From assembly GCF_005576615.1 (NCBI RefSeq), contig NZ_CP040330.1, positions 3,472,001 through 3,536,000 on the forward strand: DNA of 64,000 nt, in the 5' to 3' direction. Below the pieces are notes generated by a model. The model made no database searches, was not told the origin of the DNA, and saw only the letters and a program-made list of their open reading frames with translations. The stretch's first letter is position 1. The number at the start of each line of letters is the position of its first letter. The DNA comes from Natrinema versiforme. Lineage in GTDB: Archaea; Halobacteriota; Halobacteria; Halobacteriales; Natrialbaceae. A program made the position numbers and the translations under genes. This document shows, one piece after another, positions 1 to 8,554 of the stretch.

Positions 1-677
1 TTATCCGGCGAGAGGTCGACGTACTGGAGCACCGACCAGACGACCGCGGCGACGACGACGCCGACGAGGAGTCCCGTGCCGAGCCGTTCGGCGAACAACT
101 GGAGGTAGAGTTCGGTGGTCAGCGTCTCCTCCCCGACGGTCATCGCCTTGAACAGCACGACCGCGAGGATCGCCGCCGTCACGTCGTTGACGATCCCCTC
201 CGTCTCGAGGGTCGCCGCGACCCGGTCGCGGACGGGAACGACCTTCAGGATCGGCGTGATGACCGTCGGCCCCGTCGCGATCAGGAGCGCGCCGATCAAC
301 AGCGCGATGTCCCAGCCGGCCCCGAGGAAGAAACGCACCGCGCCGGCGGTCCCGAGAAACGCGATCACCGCGCCGATCGTAGTCAGCCGTAACACGGCTG
401 TCGGCGCTTCTTTGATCTTCTCGATCTTGAGGTGGAACGCCCCCTCGAAGACGATGACGGCGACGGAGAGGCCGACGATCGTCGAGAGACCGCTCTCGCC
501 GAAGGAGTCGATGGTCAACACGCCGAGCCCTTCCGGGCCGATCGCGACCCCGGACGCGATGAGAAAGAGGACACTCGGCACGCGGAATCTGGCCGAGAGG
601 AGTTGCGAGAAGACACCGAGACCGACGATCGACGCGACCAAGAGGAGCAGATCGGCACCGCCTTCCGCCCCCGTCAT
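1..677 (-). CDS. Na+/H+ antiporter, NhaP/CPA1 family (C-terminus beyond window)
   Basis: Monovalent cation:proton antiporter of the cytoplasmic membrane. The 225 readable codons begin MTGAEGGADLLLLVASIVG and form successive hydrophobic helices. The family-typical core is visible: a GPTVITPIL segment where CPA1 proteins carry their discontinuous helix, followed by ETEGIVNDVTAA, which matches the ExxxND motif of CPA1 transporters. The ATG at 677 is chosen because the hydrophobic N-terminus starts directly after it. Many haloarchaeal members continue with a C-terminal TrkA-C domain, which would lie outside the window. The 3' end is cut by the window edge, so total length is unknown. Ion specificity cannot be told from this part. 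Confidence 0.85.
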   Translation of the reverse strand, partial: MTGAEGGADLLLLVASIVGLGVFSQLLSARFRVPSVLFLIASGVAIGPEGLGVLTIDSFGESGLSTIVGLSVAVIVFEGAFHLKIEKIKEAPTAVLRLTTIGAVIAFLGTAGAVRFFLGAGWDIALLIGALLIATGPTVITPILKVVPVRDRVAATLETEGIVNDVTAAILAVVLFKAMTVGEETLTTELYLQLFAERLGTGLLVGVVVAAVVWSVLQYVDLSPD

Positions 678-867
678 GGTCGTCGCCGTCGCCCCGCGAT
701 CGGGTGGCGTATCGCTACTGCTTGTCCGTCCATTCGTGCGAATCCACTCGGTCCAATCGGTTAACTCCTGCGAGAAACGGCCGTAATTTGGTCGAGACGG
801 GTTCCCCAGTCGTCACAGCGAGCGATTCGCGAGGGCGACCGGCGTCACCGCGGCGAGAACGGAGCGG

Positions 868-2865
868 TCAGTCGTCCGCGTAGATCCGGTCGACGCGGTC
901 CTCGAACTGCTCGAGGATGACCCGTCGCTTCTTCTTCATCGTCGGGGTCAGCATGTCGTTTTCCTCGGTGAACTCCTGTGGGACGAGTTCGAACCGCTTG
1001 ATCGTCTCGTGTTTCTCGAAGTTCTCGTTGACCCGGTCGACCTCTCGCTGGATGTGCTCGCGGACCCGATCGTCGTCACACATCGCCTCGAGGTCGTTGG
1101 GGAGGTCGATGCCTTCCTCGTCGGCCCACTTGCGGAGGTGGGTCGTGTTGGGGACGAGCAACGCGCCGATGAACTTCTCGCCGTCGCCGACGACCATCGC
1201 CTGTTCGACGATCTCGCTGGCCGCGAAGGCGTCCTCGAGCGGGCCCGGCGCGACGTTTTTCCCCGTCGAGAGGACGATGATCTGTTTGAGCCGGTCGCGG
1301 AACTCGAGGTAGCCGTCGGGCCGCAGGTGGATGATGTCGCCGGTGCGGAACCAGCCCTCCTGCGTGAACGCGCCCTCGGTCGCGCCGGGCTTGTTCCAGT
1401 AGCCTTCGGTGACGTTCGGCCCCTTGACGAGGAGTTCCCCGGCCTCGCCGGGGTCGTCGGCGAAGGCCTCCTGATCGGCGACGGTCTCGTCGACTTTCAC
1501 GTCGACGTTGACTAAGGGTGCGCCGATCGTCCCGACCTCGACGGCGTCTTGGGGATTCGTCGCGACGACCGGCGAGGTCTCGGTCAGGCCGTACCCCTCG
1601 AAGATGGGCAGCCCCATCGCGTGATAGAGCCGACAGAGCTCCGGCGAGAGGCTCCCGCCGCCGCTGATGAGCAGGTCGATTTCGCCACCCAGCGCCTCCC
1701 GGACCGACGAGAAGACGAGTTTGTCCGCGACCGCCTGTTTGGCCGATAGGATCGGCCCCGGCGAGTCGGTCAGTTGATACTCGACGCCGACATCGGTGGC
1801 CCACTCGAAGATCCGTTCGGAGACCGCCGAGCCGCTGGCCTCCTCGCGGATGCTGTCGTAAATCTTCTCGTAGACCCGCGGCACGCTCGTGGCCGTCGTC
1901 GGCTCGACGATGCTGAAGTCCTCCTGAAGCGTGTCCGGACTCTCCGCGTAGGCGACGCAGGCACCGCTTGCAAAGAGCACGAAGTGACCGGCCGTCCGCT
2001 CGAAGACGTGTGCCAGCGGCAGGTACGACATCGCCACCGACTCCTCGTCTAGCACCGGCACGTCGTCGTCCTTGTCCGGCCGCGGCGCGAACCGCTTCCG
2101 AATGCCGTTGACGTTCGACCGGAAGTTCCGGTGGCTCAACTGGACCCCCTTCGGCTGGCCCGTCGTCCCGCTGGTGTAGATCAGGCTCGCCAGATCGTCC
2201 AACTCCGTCTCCGCGATCCGCTCCTCGTAGGCCTCGAGGTCGAACGTCTCCTCGCCGCGGGCGTAGACCTCGCCGAGGGTCAGGATGTCGTCGCGGTCGT
2301 CGTAGCCGTCGACCTCGTCGATCGAGACGATGAACTCGAGGTCGAGGTCAGCTTCGACTTCGAGGACGTCCTCGAGCAACTCCTCGTTTTCGACGACGAC
2401 GCCGTCGGCATCGGGGTCGTCGAGCAGGTAGCGGACCTGATCGGGCGAGGAACTCGTGTAGACGGTAGTGACGACGGCACCGGCCGAAAGCAACGCGAAG
2501 TCGGATTGGGCCCACTCCATACGGGTGTTCGAGAAGAGCCCGATTCGATCACCCGTTTCGACGCCCAGATCGCGAAAGCCCGCCGAAAGCGTGCGGACGA
2601 TGTCACGCATCTCGGCGTAGGAGATCGTTCGGAACTCGCCGGGCGTCGCGGCGGGGAGGACCGACTCGGTCAGCGATCGCTCGTAAATGCCGCCCTTGTA
2701 CTGCTGTGCCGGCCGGTTTGTATTTCGCTCGGCCGAGTCCTCGAACAGCCGCGCGAGGGTCGTCTCACCGATTACCTCGTCCTCGTACTCTCGTTCGGCG
2801 TCCCGCCAGTCCATACCCTGTGAGAATGGGTCGCGTGCGATAAAACGTGATGAAACGGATTTCAT
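868..2865 (-). CDS. AMP-forming long-chain acyl-CoA synthetase
   Basis: Activates a fatty acid with ATP to an acyl-adenylate and then forms acyl-CoA. The 665-residue protein is full length for the FadD/ACSL family. The P-loop-like adenylation motif SLIYTSGTTGQPKGVQLSH lies near residue 230. The A5-type motif GYGLTETSPVV and the YRTGD-like segment GWFRTGD followed by DRLKQIIVLSTGKNVAP are present in order. The C-terminal catalytic Lys region is TPTMKKKRRVI. It appears monocistronic: the upstream antiporter starts at 677 and the downstream MBL gene is separated by 168 nt. Chain-length preference is not readable. Confidence 0.93.
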   Translation of the reverse strand: MKSVSSRFIARDPFSQGMDWRDAEREYEDEVIGETTLARLFEDSAERNTNRPAQQYKGGIYERSLTESVLPAATPGEFRTISYAEMRDIVRTLSAGFRDLGVETGDRIGLFSNTRMEWAQSDFALLSAGAVVTTVYTSSSPDQVRYLLDDPDADGVVVENEELLEDVLEVEADLDLEFIVSIDEVDGYDDRDDILTLGEVYARGEETFDLEAYEERIAETELDDLASLIYTSGTTGQPKGVQLSHRNFRSNVNGIRKRFAPRPDKDDDVPVLDEESVAMSYLPLAHVFERTAGHFVLFASGACVAYAESPDTLQEDFSIVEPTTATSVPRVYEKIYDSIREEASGSAVSERIFEWATDVGVEYQLTDSPGPILSAKQAVADKLVFSSVREALGGEIDLLISGGGSLSPELCRLYHAMGLPIFEGYGLTETSPVVATNPQDAVEVGTIGAPLVNVDVKVDETVADQEAFADDPGEAGELLVKGPNVTEGYWNKPGATEGAFTQEGWFRTGDIIHLRPDGYLEFRDRLKQIIVLSTGKNVAPGPLEDAFAASEIVEQAMVVGDGEKFIGALLVPNTTHLRKWADEEGIDLPNDLEAMCDDDRVREHIQREVDRVNENFEKHETIKRFELVPQEFTEENDMLTPTMKKKRRVILEQFEDRVDRIYADD

Positions 2866-3033
2866 CGTCGGCTGAGTTTCTCACGCGCTCTCGAGGCCAC
2901 GAAACACGGCTGAGCGGCCGGTTACCGGCCGTTACACGGAGCCGAAGCAACTGATCGATAGTTCGATTGGAGTCGTCCGGCACTGCCGACAGCCGCCCGC
3001 CAACTCGCAAATCGCGACTCGCCGCTCGAGGAC

Positions 3034-3954
3034 TCACTCCCGGTGCTCGAGATAGCCCAGCACGCCCCGCGTGTTCAGTTTCGCCTCCTCGCTCGCTTTC
3101 TCGGCGCCCCAGACGTCGGTCATCTCGGTCGCGTCGGCGAAGTGTTCGACGACCGCCTCGTCGTCTCCGAGCGCCGCCCGCTGCTCTGCGACCGCCTCGA
3201 CCCACTCCTCGAGGACGGCCGCGTACTCCTCGAGGGCCCGGTCGACGTCGTCGTCGACGTACCGCGGGCCGAAGTGGGGATAGCAGAACACGTCCGGATC
3301 GATCTCCGAAAGCGTCTCGAGGTCCGCGAGACACTGCTCGAGGTCGAAGTTCGATGGCGGCGAGGTCTCCCGGATCGCCTCGATTTCGGGGACCCAGATG
3401 CCGGCGGCGTCGGCGACGAAGACCGCGTCGTTGACCGGGTCCTCGAAGACGACCTGATGGGGCGCGTGGCCGGGCGCCGTGTGGACGCGCAGTTCGTGGG
3501 TGCCGAGGTCGACGGCGTCGCCGTCCTCGATCGTGACGATCCGATCCTCGGGAATCGGCTCGGGTTCGACGTAGTACTCCCACTGGTCGCCGACGGCGTT
3601 TTTCGTCCCCGCGACCAGCCGCGACGGATCGGCCAGATGATCGACCCCGATGGGATGGACGTAGACGTCGGCGTTCGGGTAGTCCGCGGCGAGAAAGCCC
3701 GCACTGCCGGCGTGATCGAGGTGGATGTGAGTCAGCGCGATGACCTCGAGGTCGGCCTCCTCGATGCCGACCTCGGAAAGCGCCTCGCGGAGCAGGTCGT
3801 AGTTGGTGCCGATACCGGTGTCGACGACGGCGGGGCATTCGTCGTCGAGGATGTAGACGGCGCCGTACCCGTTCGTGTCGTACATTCCCGTATCGAGGTA
3901 GTAGAGGTCCGAACAGTCGCCAGTAGTGACTTCGCGGACGTCTCCGACTTCCAT
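3034..3954 (-). CDS. MBL-fold metallo-hydrolase
   Basis: Member of the metallo-beta-lactamase superfamily, 306 residues. The metal-binding signature is LTHIHLDHAG, with His76, His78, Asp80 and His81. Further ligand segments are AVVDTGIGTNY (about 43-52), TAPGHAPH (about 155-165) and CYPHFGP near 230. It resembles the widespread haloarchaeal MBL proteins that are only loosely related to glyoxalase II, so the substrate is unassigned. A C-terminal helical segment (EYAAVLEEWVEAVAEQ) follows the hydrolase core. The gene shares its strand with the CDF transporter upstream (79 nt gap), but nothing ties them functionally. Confidence 0.88.
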   Translation of the reverse strand: MEVGDVREVTTGDCSDLYYLDTGMYDTNGYGAVYILDDECPAVVDTGIGTNYDLLREALSEVGIEEADLEVIALTHIHLDHAGSAGFLAADYPNADVYVHPIGVDHLADPSRLVAGTKNAVGDQWEYYVEPEPIPEDRIVTIEDGDAVDLGTHELRVHTAPGHAPHQVVFEDPVNDAVFVADAAGIWVPEIEAIRETSPPSNFDLEQCLADLETLSEIDPDVFCYPHFGPRYVDDDVDRALEEYAAVLEEWVEAVAEQRAALGDDEAVVEHFADATEMTDVWGAEKASEEAKLNTRGVLGYLEHRE

Positions 3955-4039
3955 ATCGGTAGCCCGTCGTCGGACGGGATAAAAGCTCGCGTCGCGGCGA
4001 CTCGAGGCGAGTGCGGCGGGAATCGGCCGGTACCCCGTC

Positions 4040-4960
4040 TCAGTGCTCGTCGGCCGAGTCCTTCCACTCGCCGATCCCGGAGGGATCGAGGTGGACGTGT
4101 GCGTCGCCGACGTCCTCGACGCCCCGCAGCCGATCGACCAGTTCTGACTCGATGTCGTGGGCCTCCCGGAACGGCATGTCGCCGTCGACCTCGGCGTGGA
4201 CTTCGACCTCGAGGACGGTGCCGTCGTAGAAGACGGTCAGGTCGTGGACGCCTTCGACGGCCGCGTGACTCCGCAGGCGGTCGGTGATCTCGGCGCGTTT
4301 CTCGGGGCCGGGCGCGGCACCGATGAGGTAATCGACGTTCTCCCTGCCGATCTCGACGCCCTGATAGACGACCAGCAGGCTGACGAGGCCGCCGGCGACG
4401 GGGTCGAGTATCGGGTAGCTGACCAGCACGCCGAGGACGCCGACGATGGCGGCGACCGAGGTGTAGATGTCGTTCAGGCAGTCCTTGGCGAGCGCCGCGA
4501 GGGCGGTCGACTGTAGCCGCTCGTTGATCCGGACCGTGTAGCGATAGACCAGATACATGTCGACGATCGAGAAGCCGAGCGCCGCGAGGAGCAGGACACT
4601 GAACTCGATGTCGGGCTCGGCGATAAGTCCCCGGACAGACCGATAGAGCAGGTTCAGTCCGAGCAGCGCGATGAGGGAACCGACGAACAGCGCCGTGAGG
4701 GGCTCGATCCGGGCGTGGCCGTGGGGGTGGGTGTCGTCCGGTTCGTCGAACGCGCTCCGGCCCCAGACAAGGACGACGACGCTGGCGACGAGGTCCGCGA
4801 GCGAGTGAGCCGCGTCCGCGAGCAGCGCGACGCTCCCGAACACCAGCCCCGCGCCGCCCTCGGCGACGATCTTCGCGACGTTGCCGAGGACGTTCGCCCA
4901 CGACGCCCGCGCGAACGCGCCCCGCCCGCCGTCGCCGTCCGCGCCACCCTCTTCGGACAT
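4040..4960 (-). CDS. Cation diffusion facilitator (CDF) family transporter
   Basis: Exports divalent metal ions such as Zn2+, Mn2+ or Fe2+ in exchange for protons; six membrane helices are expected. The 306-residue protein shows the CDF metal site LLADAAHSLADLVAS (Asp49, His52, Asp56) in helix 2 and a second acidic pair in AKDCLNDIYTS in helix 5. It also has a His/Asp-rich loop DEPDDTHPHGHARIEP and a soluble C-terminal alpha/beta domain with the ferredoxin-like fold of CzcD (DLTVFYDGTVLEVEVHAEVDG). The ATG at 4960 is preferred over upstream in-frame starts because the upstream extension is Arg-rich and unlike the family. Metal specificity is not readable. Confidence 0.9.
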   Translation of the reverse strand: MSEEGGADGDGGRGAFARASWANVLGNVAKIVAEGGAGLVFGSVALLADAAHSLADLVASVVVLVWGRSAFDEPDDTHPHGHARIEPLTALFVGSLIALLGLNLLYRSVRGLIAEPDIEFSVLLLAALGFSIVDMYLVYRYTVRINERLQSTALAALAKDCLNDIYTSVAAIVGVLGVLVSYPILDPVAGGLVSLLVVYQGVEIGRENVDYLIGAAPGPEKRAEITDRLRSHAAVEGVHDLTVFYDGTVLEVEVHAEVDGDMPFREAHDIESELVDRLRGVEDVGDAHVHLDPSGIGEWKDSADEH

Positions 4961-5078
4961 GTATCGGTTTAGAGCCAGTCTAACCTTGGATCTTTTCCTT
5001 CCCCGCCTCGAGCCGAGAGAGCCCGCCCGGACGGCTTTCGCAACGCTCATTTCGATCCTGTGAGAACGCCGCCGTATC

Positions 5079-5166
5079 CGGGCGATGGGGCCCGCCTGAT
5101 CCAACCGCCGGAGGAACGCCGGACCCGCTGGCATCGTGCCGGCACGGGCCGAGCGTCGGTCGGCTG
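5079..5166 (+). promoter_or_regulatory. Candidate fluoride (crcB) riboswitch
   Basis: Upstream of the crcB pair, positions 5080-5096 read GGGCGATGGGGCCCGCC. This closely matches the 5' hairpin of crcB-motif RNAs, which read GGGCGAUGAGGCCCGCC in the Thermotoga petrophila aptamer. A second stem can form between GCCGG at 5107-5111 and CCGGC near 5139-5143. It is followed by ACGGGCC, whose GGGCC can pair with GGCCC in the first loop to give the expected pseudoknot. The element ends about 24 nt before the crcB start codon. The 5' half is convincing; the 3' half is drawn by hand and its boundary is approximate. Confidence 0.6.
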
Positions 5167-5189
5167 ACGGTCCCTGCGACCAGCCAGCC

Positions 5190-5597
5190 ATGACAGACGC
5201 TCACCCGCTCGTCCGACTCGAGACGCTCGCACTGATCGCCGTCGGCGGCTTCGCCGGCTCGAACCTCCGTTTCTTCGCGATGGGGGCGCTCCCGGACGTG
5301 CCGTCGATCGTCCTCGTCAACGCCGTCGGAAGCGCCGCGCTCGCCGTTCTGGTCTACGAGGCCGAATACGCGGGGTACGTTGGACCACGGGCCCGACTCG
5401 TCTTCACGACCGGCTTCCTCTCCTCGCTGACGACCTACAGCACATTCGCGCTGCAGACCGCGCTCGCGTCGGCCCCGCTCGCGCTGCTCGGTATCGTCGC
5501 GGCCAACTACGGGTTCGGTACCATCGGCGTGCTCGCGGGGCGGGCGCTCGCTCGCCGCATCGGCGATCCGCGACCCACCGGTGGTGAGACGGCGTGA
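5190..5597 (+). CDS. crcB: Fluoride ion channel CrcB/FluC, first of two
   Basis: Small membrane protein (135 residues, four hydrophobic segments) of the Fluc family that lets F- leave the cytoplasm. Family landmarks are the N-terminal GGFAGSNLRF, the mid-protein VNAVGSAALAVLV (asparagine of the NxxG motif) and FLSSLTTYSTFALQT, corresponding to the conserved TTFSTF pore segment. The ATG at 5190 is chosen because family similarity begins there. It ends in GTGA shared with the second crcB gene (4-nt overlap), so the two are certainly co-transcribed. Paired genes of this type are thought to make heterodimeric channels. Confidence 0.92.
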   Translation: MTDAHPLVRLETLALIAVGGFAGSNLRFFAMGALPDVPSIVLVNAVGSAALAVLVYEAEYAGYVGPRARLVFTTGFLSSLTTYSTFALQTALASAPLALLGIVAANYGFGTIGVLAGRALARRIGDPRPTGGETA

Positions 5598-6013
5598 GTG
5601 CGACGGCGTTCGATCCGATCGTCGGCGCGCTCGTCGCGATCGATCCCGAACCCGCCCACGTCGTCGGCACCGGCGGCGCGATCGGCGCAGTCCTCCGATA
5701 CTGGGTCTCTCAGTGGCTTTCCGCTCGGGCCTCGAGCGATCGACTGCCACTTCCGACGTTCGCGGTCAACGTCCTCGGCAGTTTCGTCTTCGGGCTCGCG
5801 GTGTTTGCGGGCGCGAACGAGTCGACGCTGTCGCTCGTCGGCACCGGAATCTGCGGTTCGTTTACGACCTTCTCCTCGTTTTCGGTCGAGACGCTCCAGT
5901 TGTACGAGCGCGGCGACCGGGCCCTCGCGGTCGGCAACGCCGCGGCCAATCTCGCGGGTTCGCTCGCAGCGATCGGGGTCGCGTGGGCGCTCGTCGCTGT
6001 CGGCCCTGTCTGA
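5594..6013 (+). CDS. crcB: Fluoride ion channel CrcB/FluC, second of two
   Basis: Second Fluc subunit, 139 residues with four hydrophobic segments. It is the more canonical of the pair: GGAIGAVLRYWVSQ, FAVNVLGSFVFGLAVF and GICGSFTTFSSFSVETL match the GAxxRY, NxxGSFxxG and TTFSTF landmarks. The GTG start at 5594 lies inside the stop region of the first gene, so translational coupling is likely. The N-terminus carries about 20 extra residues before the first helix. With its partner it probably forms an antiparallel heterodimer, a common arrangement when crcB occurs as two adjacent genes. Confidence 0.93.
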   Translation: MSATAFDPIVGALVAIDPEPAHVVGTGGAIGAVLRYWVSQWLSARASSDRLPLPTFAVNVLGSFVFGLAVFAGANESTLSLVGTGICGSFTTFSSFSVETLQLYERGDRALAVGNAAANLAGSLAAIGVAWALVAVGPV

Positions 6014-6144
6014 GTCCGCACCGGCGGTCCCGGTCGGGACCCGTTAGCGATCGGTCACGTGCGGTAGTGGTTCGCACGCACTCGAGCGATCGCATCGCGT
6101 TCGATCCGTGGTAGGTTTATGTTCGGGGCGCGTGAAGCGACGCT

Positions 6145-6720
6145 ATGGAGGCTCGCCAAGAGGCGTGGCGCATCTACCGCGAGTCACTCCCGATTCTCGC
6201 AGTCAGCCTCGCCGGCGGGATCTTCGCGGGGTCGGTCCTCGGATCGGAGGGGATGACGGAAGGGTTCGAGCGGTTTCCCGGACTGCTGTTGTTGCTCCCC
6301 GCCTTCCTCGCGACTCGAGGGAACGTCTACGGCGCGATGGGGGCGCGGATCTCGAGCGGACTCCATCAGGGGATGATCGATCCGTCGTTCTCGTGGGACC
6401 GACGGCTGGTCAACGCGGTCGCTGCCTCCTTTATCAACGGCATCGGTATCTCGGTGTTCATCGCCGTGCTCTCGTGGGGGATCTTGCACGTGTTAGGGCG
6501 CGAATCCGCGAGACTCGTCGAACTCGTCGGCATCATGCTGGTCTCCGGCGTGCTGACATCCGTGACGTTGATCTTCGGACTGCTGGCGCTCGTGTTCGCG
6601 AGTTACGAGTACGGGCTCGACCCCGACAACCTGATCGGCCCGATCGTCACCACGCTCGGCGACATCTTCGGCGTCGTCTTCCTCTTCGTCGCGATCACCG
6701 TCGTCGGGGGGATCTTCTGA
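6145..6720 (+). CDS. MgtE-like integral membrane protein, half transporter 1
   Basis: 191-residue membrane protein equivalent to the transmembrane domain of MgtE/SLC41 Mg2+ transporters, without the cytosolic N and CBS domains. The signature block LLLLPAFLATRGNVYGAMGARISSGLHQG (about 48-76) matches the Pro-Asn-Arg pattern of the first MgtE helices. Further helices include NAVAASFINGIGISVFIAVLS and VGIMLVSGVLTSVTLIFGLL. It ends with LDPDNLIGPIVTTLGDIFGVVFLF, typical of the metal-binding pore helix with Asp residues. A TATA-like GGTTTATG at 6112-6119 sits about 28 nt before the ATG, which suggests a leaderless transcript. The stop overlaps the next start by one base. Confidence 0.88.
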   Translation: MEARQEAWRIYRESLPILAVSLAGGIFAGSVLGSEGMTEGFERFPGLLLLLPAFLATRGNVYGAMGARISSGLHQGMIDPSFSWDRRLVNAVAASFINGIGISVFIAVLSWGILHVLGRESARLVELVGIMLVSGVLTSVTLIFGLLALVFASYEYGLDPDNLIGPIVTTLGDIFGVVFLFVAITVVGGIF

Positions 6721-7301
6721 TGGCGGCGACGGAGCCCGACGACTCGCTCGACTCGTGGTCGATCCGCAACATCGTCGCCACGATGTTCCCCATTCTGGTC
6801 GTCCTCTCGATGCTCGAGATGGGGTCGGGCTACGTCCTCGAAGAACTCGAGGAGACCTACCTCTCCAATCCGACGCTGCTGGTGCTCGTCCCCGTGATGA
6901 TCGGGATGGGCGGGAACCTCGGCGCGATCCTCTCCTCGCGGCTCTCGACGCGACTCCATCTGGGCTTACTCGAGTTCGATCTGCGGGACGAGGTGTTATG
7001 GACGAACGTGATCGCAATTATGGGCCTCGCGCTCACGATCTTCTCGGCGCTCGGACTCATCGCGTGGGTCGTCGGTCAAACCATCGCCGCACCGATGGCA
7101 CTCGCCGATCTCATGCTCATCTCGGTCGTCAGCGGCATGCTACTCGCCGCGATCGCGACCGTTCTCAGCATCGCCGCGACCTACGTCTCCTATACGCAGG
7201 GGCTGGATCCGGACGACACGACGATCCCGGTGGTGACGAACGTCTGTGACATCCTCGGCGTGATCGTCCTCTCAGGAGTCGCCATCGTCGTGTTGAACTG
7301 A
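6720..7301 (+). CDS. MgtE-like integral membrane protein, half transporter 2
   Basis: 193-residue paralog of the preceding gene. The same landmarks recur: LLVLVPVMIGMGGNLGAILSSRLSTRLHLG (about 57-86), helices around LALTIFSALGLIAWVVGQTIA and LMLISVVSGMLLAAIATVLS, and the C-terminal LDPDDTTIPVVTNVCDILGVIVL. Together the two genes probably form one two-part divalent cation transporter, since SLC41 proteins contain two such domains in tandem. The TGATG junction (ATG at 6720) indicates coupled translation. Cation selectivity (Mg2+ or another divalent) is inferred from family only. Confidence 0.88.
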   Translation: MAATEPDDSLDSWSIRNIVATMFPILVVLSMLEMGSGYVLEELEETYLSNPTLLVLVPVMIGMGGNLGAILSSRLSTRLHLGLLEFDLRDEVLWTNVIAIMGLALTIFSALGLIAWVVGQTIAAPMALADLMLISVVSGMLLAAIATVLSIAATYVSYTQGLDPDDTTIPVVTNVCDILGVIVLSGVAIVVLN

Positions 7302-7533
7302 GTCGCCGAGAGCACATACAGAGCACGCTACGATTCGCGCGTTCTTACGCCGACGAGAGGTTGCAGAAATCTGCCGCAACCGTTCAAGTGTCGTGTCGGA
7401 CTGGGTTTTTAATTTAGATAGATGAACTTATATAAAATACGCTCCGGAATCTTGTATCATAATTTCCGAGAGAGCGGTATGGTCATTCCGGGAAACAATC
7501 GAGATATGGTTAGCAACAACTCGTTTTCACCTA
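7302..7533. other. Intergenic: edge of an AT-rich island
   Basis: Composition changes here from GC-rich to clearly AT-richer. Positions 7359-7381 can fold into an interrupted hairpin (GGTTGCAGA / TCTGC...AACC), with a T-run at 7406-7410 downstream; this may end the MgtE-like operon. The remainder (ATAGATGAACTTATATAAAA) has TATA-like strings but no gene I can support. Confidence 0.4.
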
Positions 7534-8166
7534 TTAACAGCCATTCACAATACAGTTCGGGCATTCAACCGTTTCCTCATTCCTACTCCAGCCGAGCGGA
7601 CCACAGCAGGCCACACAGCTCGTACAACTCCGGTAATACGGTGGCCCACATTCACTTCGATCTGCACTGAGAGTTGCTTCTTGGAATTCCTCTCCCTGGT
7701 AGTAATTGTCCGGTGCGTAGATGATTTCGGGACCGTTTTCTTGATGGAGATAGGCAGTAGGTGTGAAATCAGAGAGTGGCAACATAATTTCCAGCCTGTC
7801 TCCATCGATAGGAATGTGGTAATTATACTGTTCAAACTCTCCATTGACCCGAATCCGTTCAATACCGCCTGACTTTGATTCGTCGGCTAACGTCTTGAAG
7901 GGGATCGCTTCAACTGACGGCTCCGAAAGATATCCATCAGCTTCTAGGCTATCAAATAACCTTGAGGACATTACCTCCTCAATATTTTCCCTTGCAGTTT
8001 CAAAGTCAACGGAGAGAGGCTCAACGTCAGTATCATCTGGTTTTTCATCGTGGCCTACAACTGCTGAGGCAGATCCGCTAAGGCCAATTGAGGAAGCCGC
8101 ACCAATCGCTAGATTACGGAGTAATCGATGTCGTTTTCCCGAGTACTGTTCCTCATTTGACCCCAT
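7534..8166 (-). CDS. Secreted precursor with C-terminal Cys-rich peptide (halocin C8-like architecture)
   Basis: 210-residue protein of unknown function. Residues 11-36 form an export signal (KRHRLLRNLAIGAASS, then GSASA before a likely cleavage site); the basic part is KRHR rather than a strict RR Tat motif. Residues about 45-165 form an acidic domain without recognised motifs. The last 38 residues hold eight Cys (173, 181, 184, 187, 188, 202, 205, 210), including CTSCVACCGP and CPNC. Signal, middle domain and Cys-rich tail recall halocin C8 precursors, where the middle part gives immunity and the tail is the bacteriocin, but this tail is shorter than the 76-residue HalC8. A TATA-like GATAAATAT lies about 27 nt before the ATG (leaderless). 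Low GC suggests transfer. A metal-binding secreted protein is the alternative. Confidence 0.7.
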   Translation of the reverse strand: MGSNEEQYSGKRHRLLRNLAIGAASSIGLSGSASAVVGHDEKPDDTDVEPLSVDFETARENIEEVMSSRLFDSLEADGYLSEPSVEAIPFKTLADESKSGGIERIRVNGEFEQYNYHIPIDGDRLEIMLPLSDFTPTAYLHQENGPEIIYAPDNYYQGEEFQEATLSADRSECGPPYYRSCTSCVACCGPLGWSRNEETVECPNCIVNGC

Positions 8167-8323
8167 ACGGCTATTACTTCTCGCAATTGCGATTGGATAT
8201 TTATCTCGTTAACACTCAAAATTATACCATACTAACCAGTGATTTATTCCCCATCATATATCTGAGACATATCTGATTAGAAACTCAACAGATTTTTTGT
8301 TGTTGGTATATGGATTGATTTGC

Positions 8324-8554
8324 ATGAGTAGGATAGGTCACTGGCGCACATGGGCCAACATCGGATTGATAGCATTTTTGCTTCTATTTATGTCCATGGT
8401 GACACAATACACAGTAGGAGGATTAAATGGTACACTCAAATCAGTGGGCATCTCTCCAGTAGTGTATACCCAAGCGCTAATCGGAATCGCAATTCTATCA
8501 ATGTTTATGATGATGATTTTCCTAAACGAAAGCGAGGAAGAGGTCGAGTACTGA
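8324..8554 (+). CDS. Small two-helix membrane protein
   Basis: 76-residue protein of unknown function with two hydrophobic segments, ANIGLIAFLLLFMSMVTQYT (about 11-30) and TQALIGIAILSMFMMMIFLN (about 49-68), and an acidic tail ESEEEVEY. The ATG at 8324 is preferred to the TTG at 8297. It is divergent from the Cys-rich precursor gene with about 157 nt between the starts and shares its AT-rich composition. Small membrane proteins next to bacteriocin-like genes often act in export or immunity; here that is only a contextual suggestion. Confidence 0.65.
   Translation: MSRIGHWRTWANIGLIAFLLLFMSMVTQYTVGGLNGTLKSVGISPVVYTQALIGIAILSMFMMMIFLNESEEEVEY

Noticed and set aside
115-786. Arg/Ser-rich plus-strand ORFs over the antiporter
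   Set aside because: They are codon-bias shadows of the minus-strand membrane protein; translation has no family motif.
7422-7670. Plus-strand ORF in the AT-rich island
   Set aside because: It overlaps the Cys-rich precursor antisense and has no promoter or recognisable composition.
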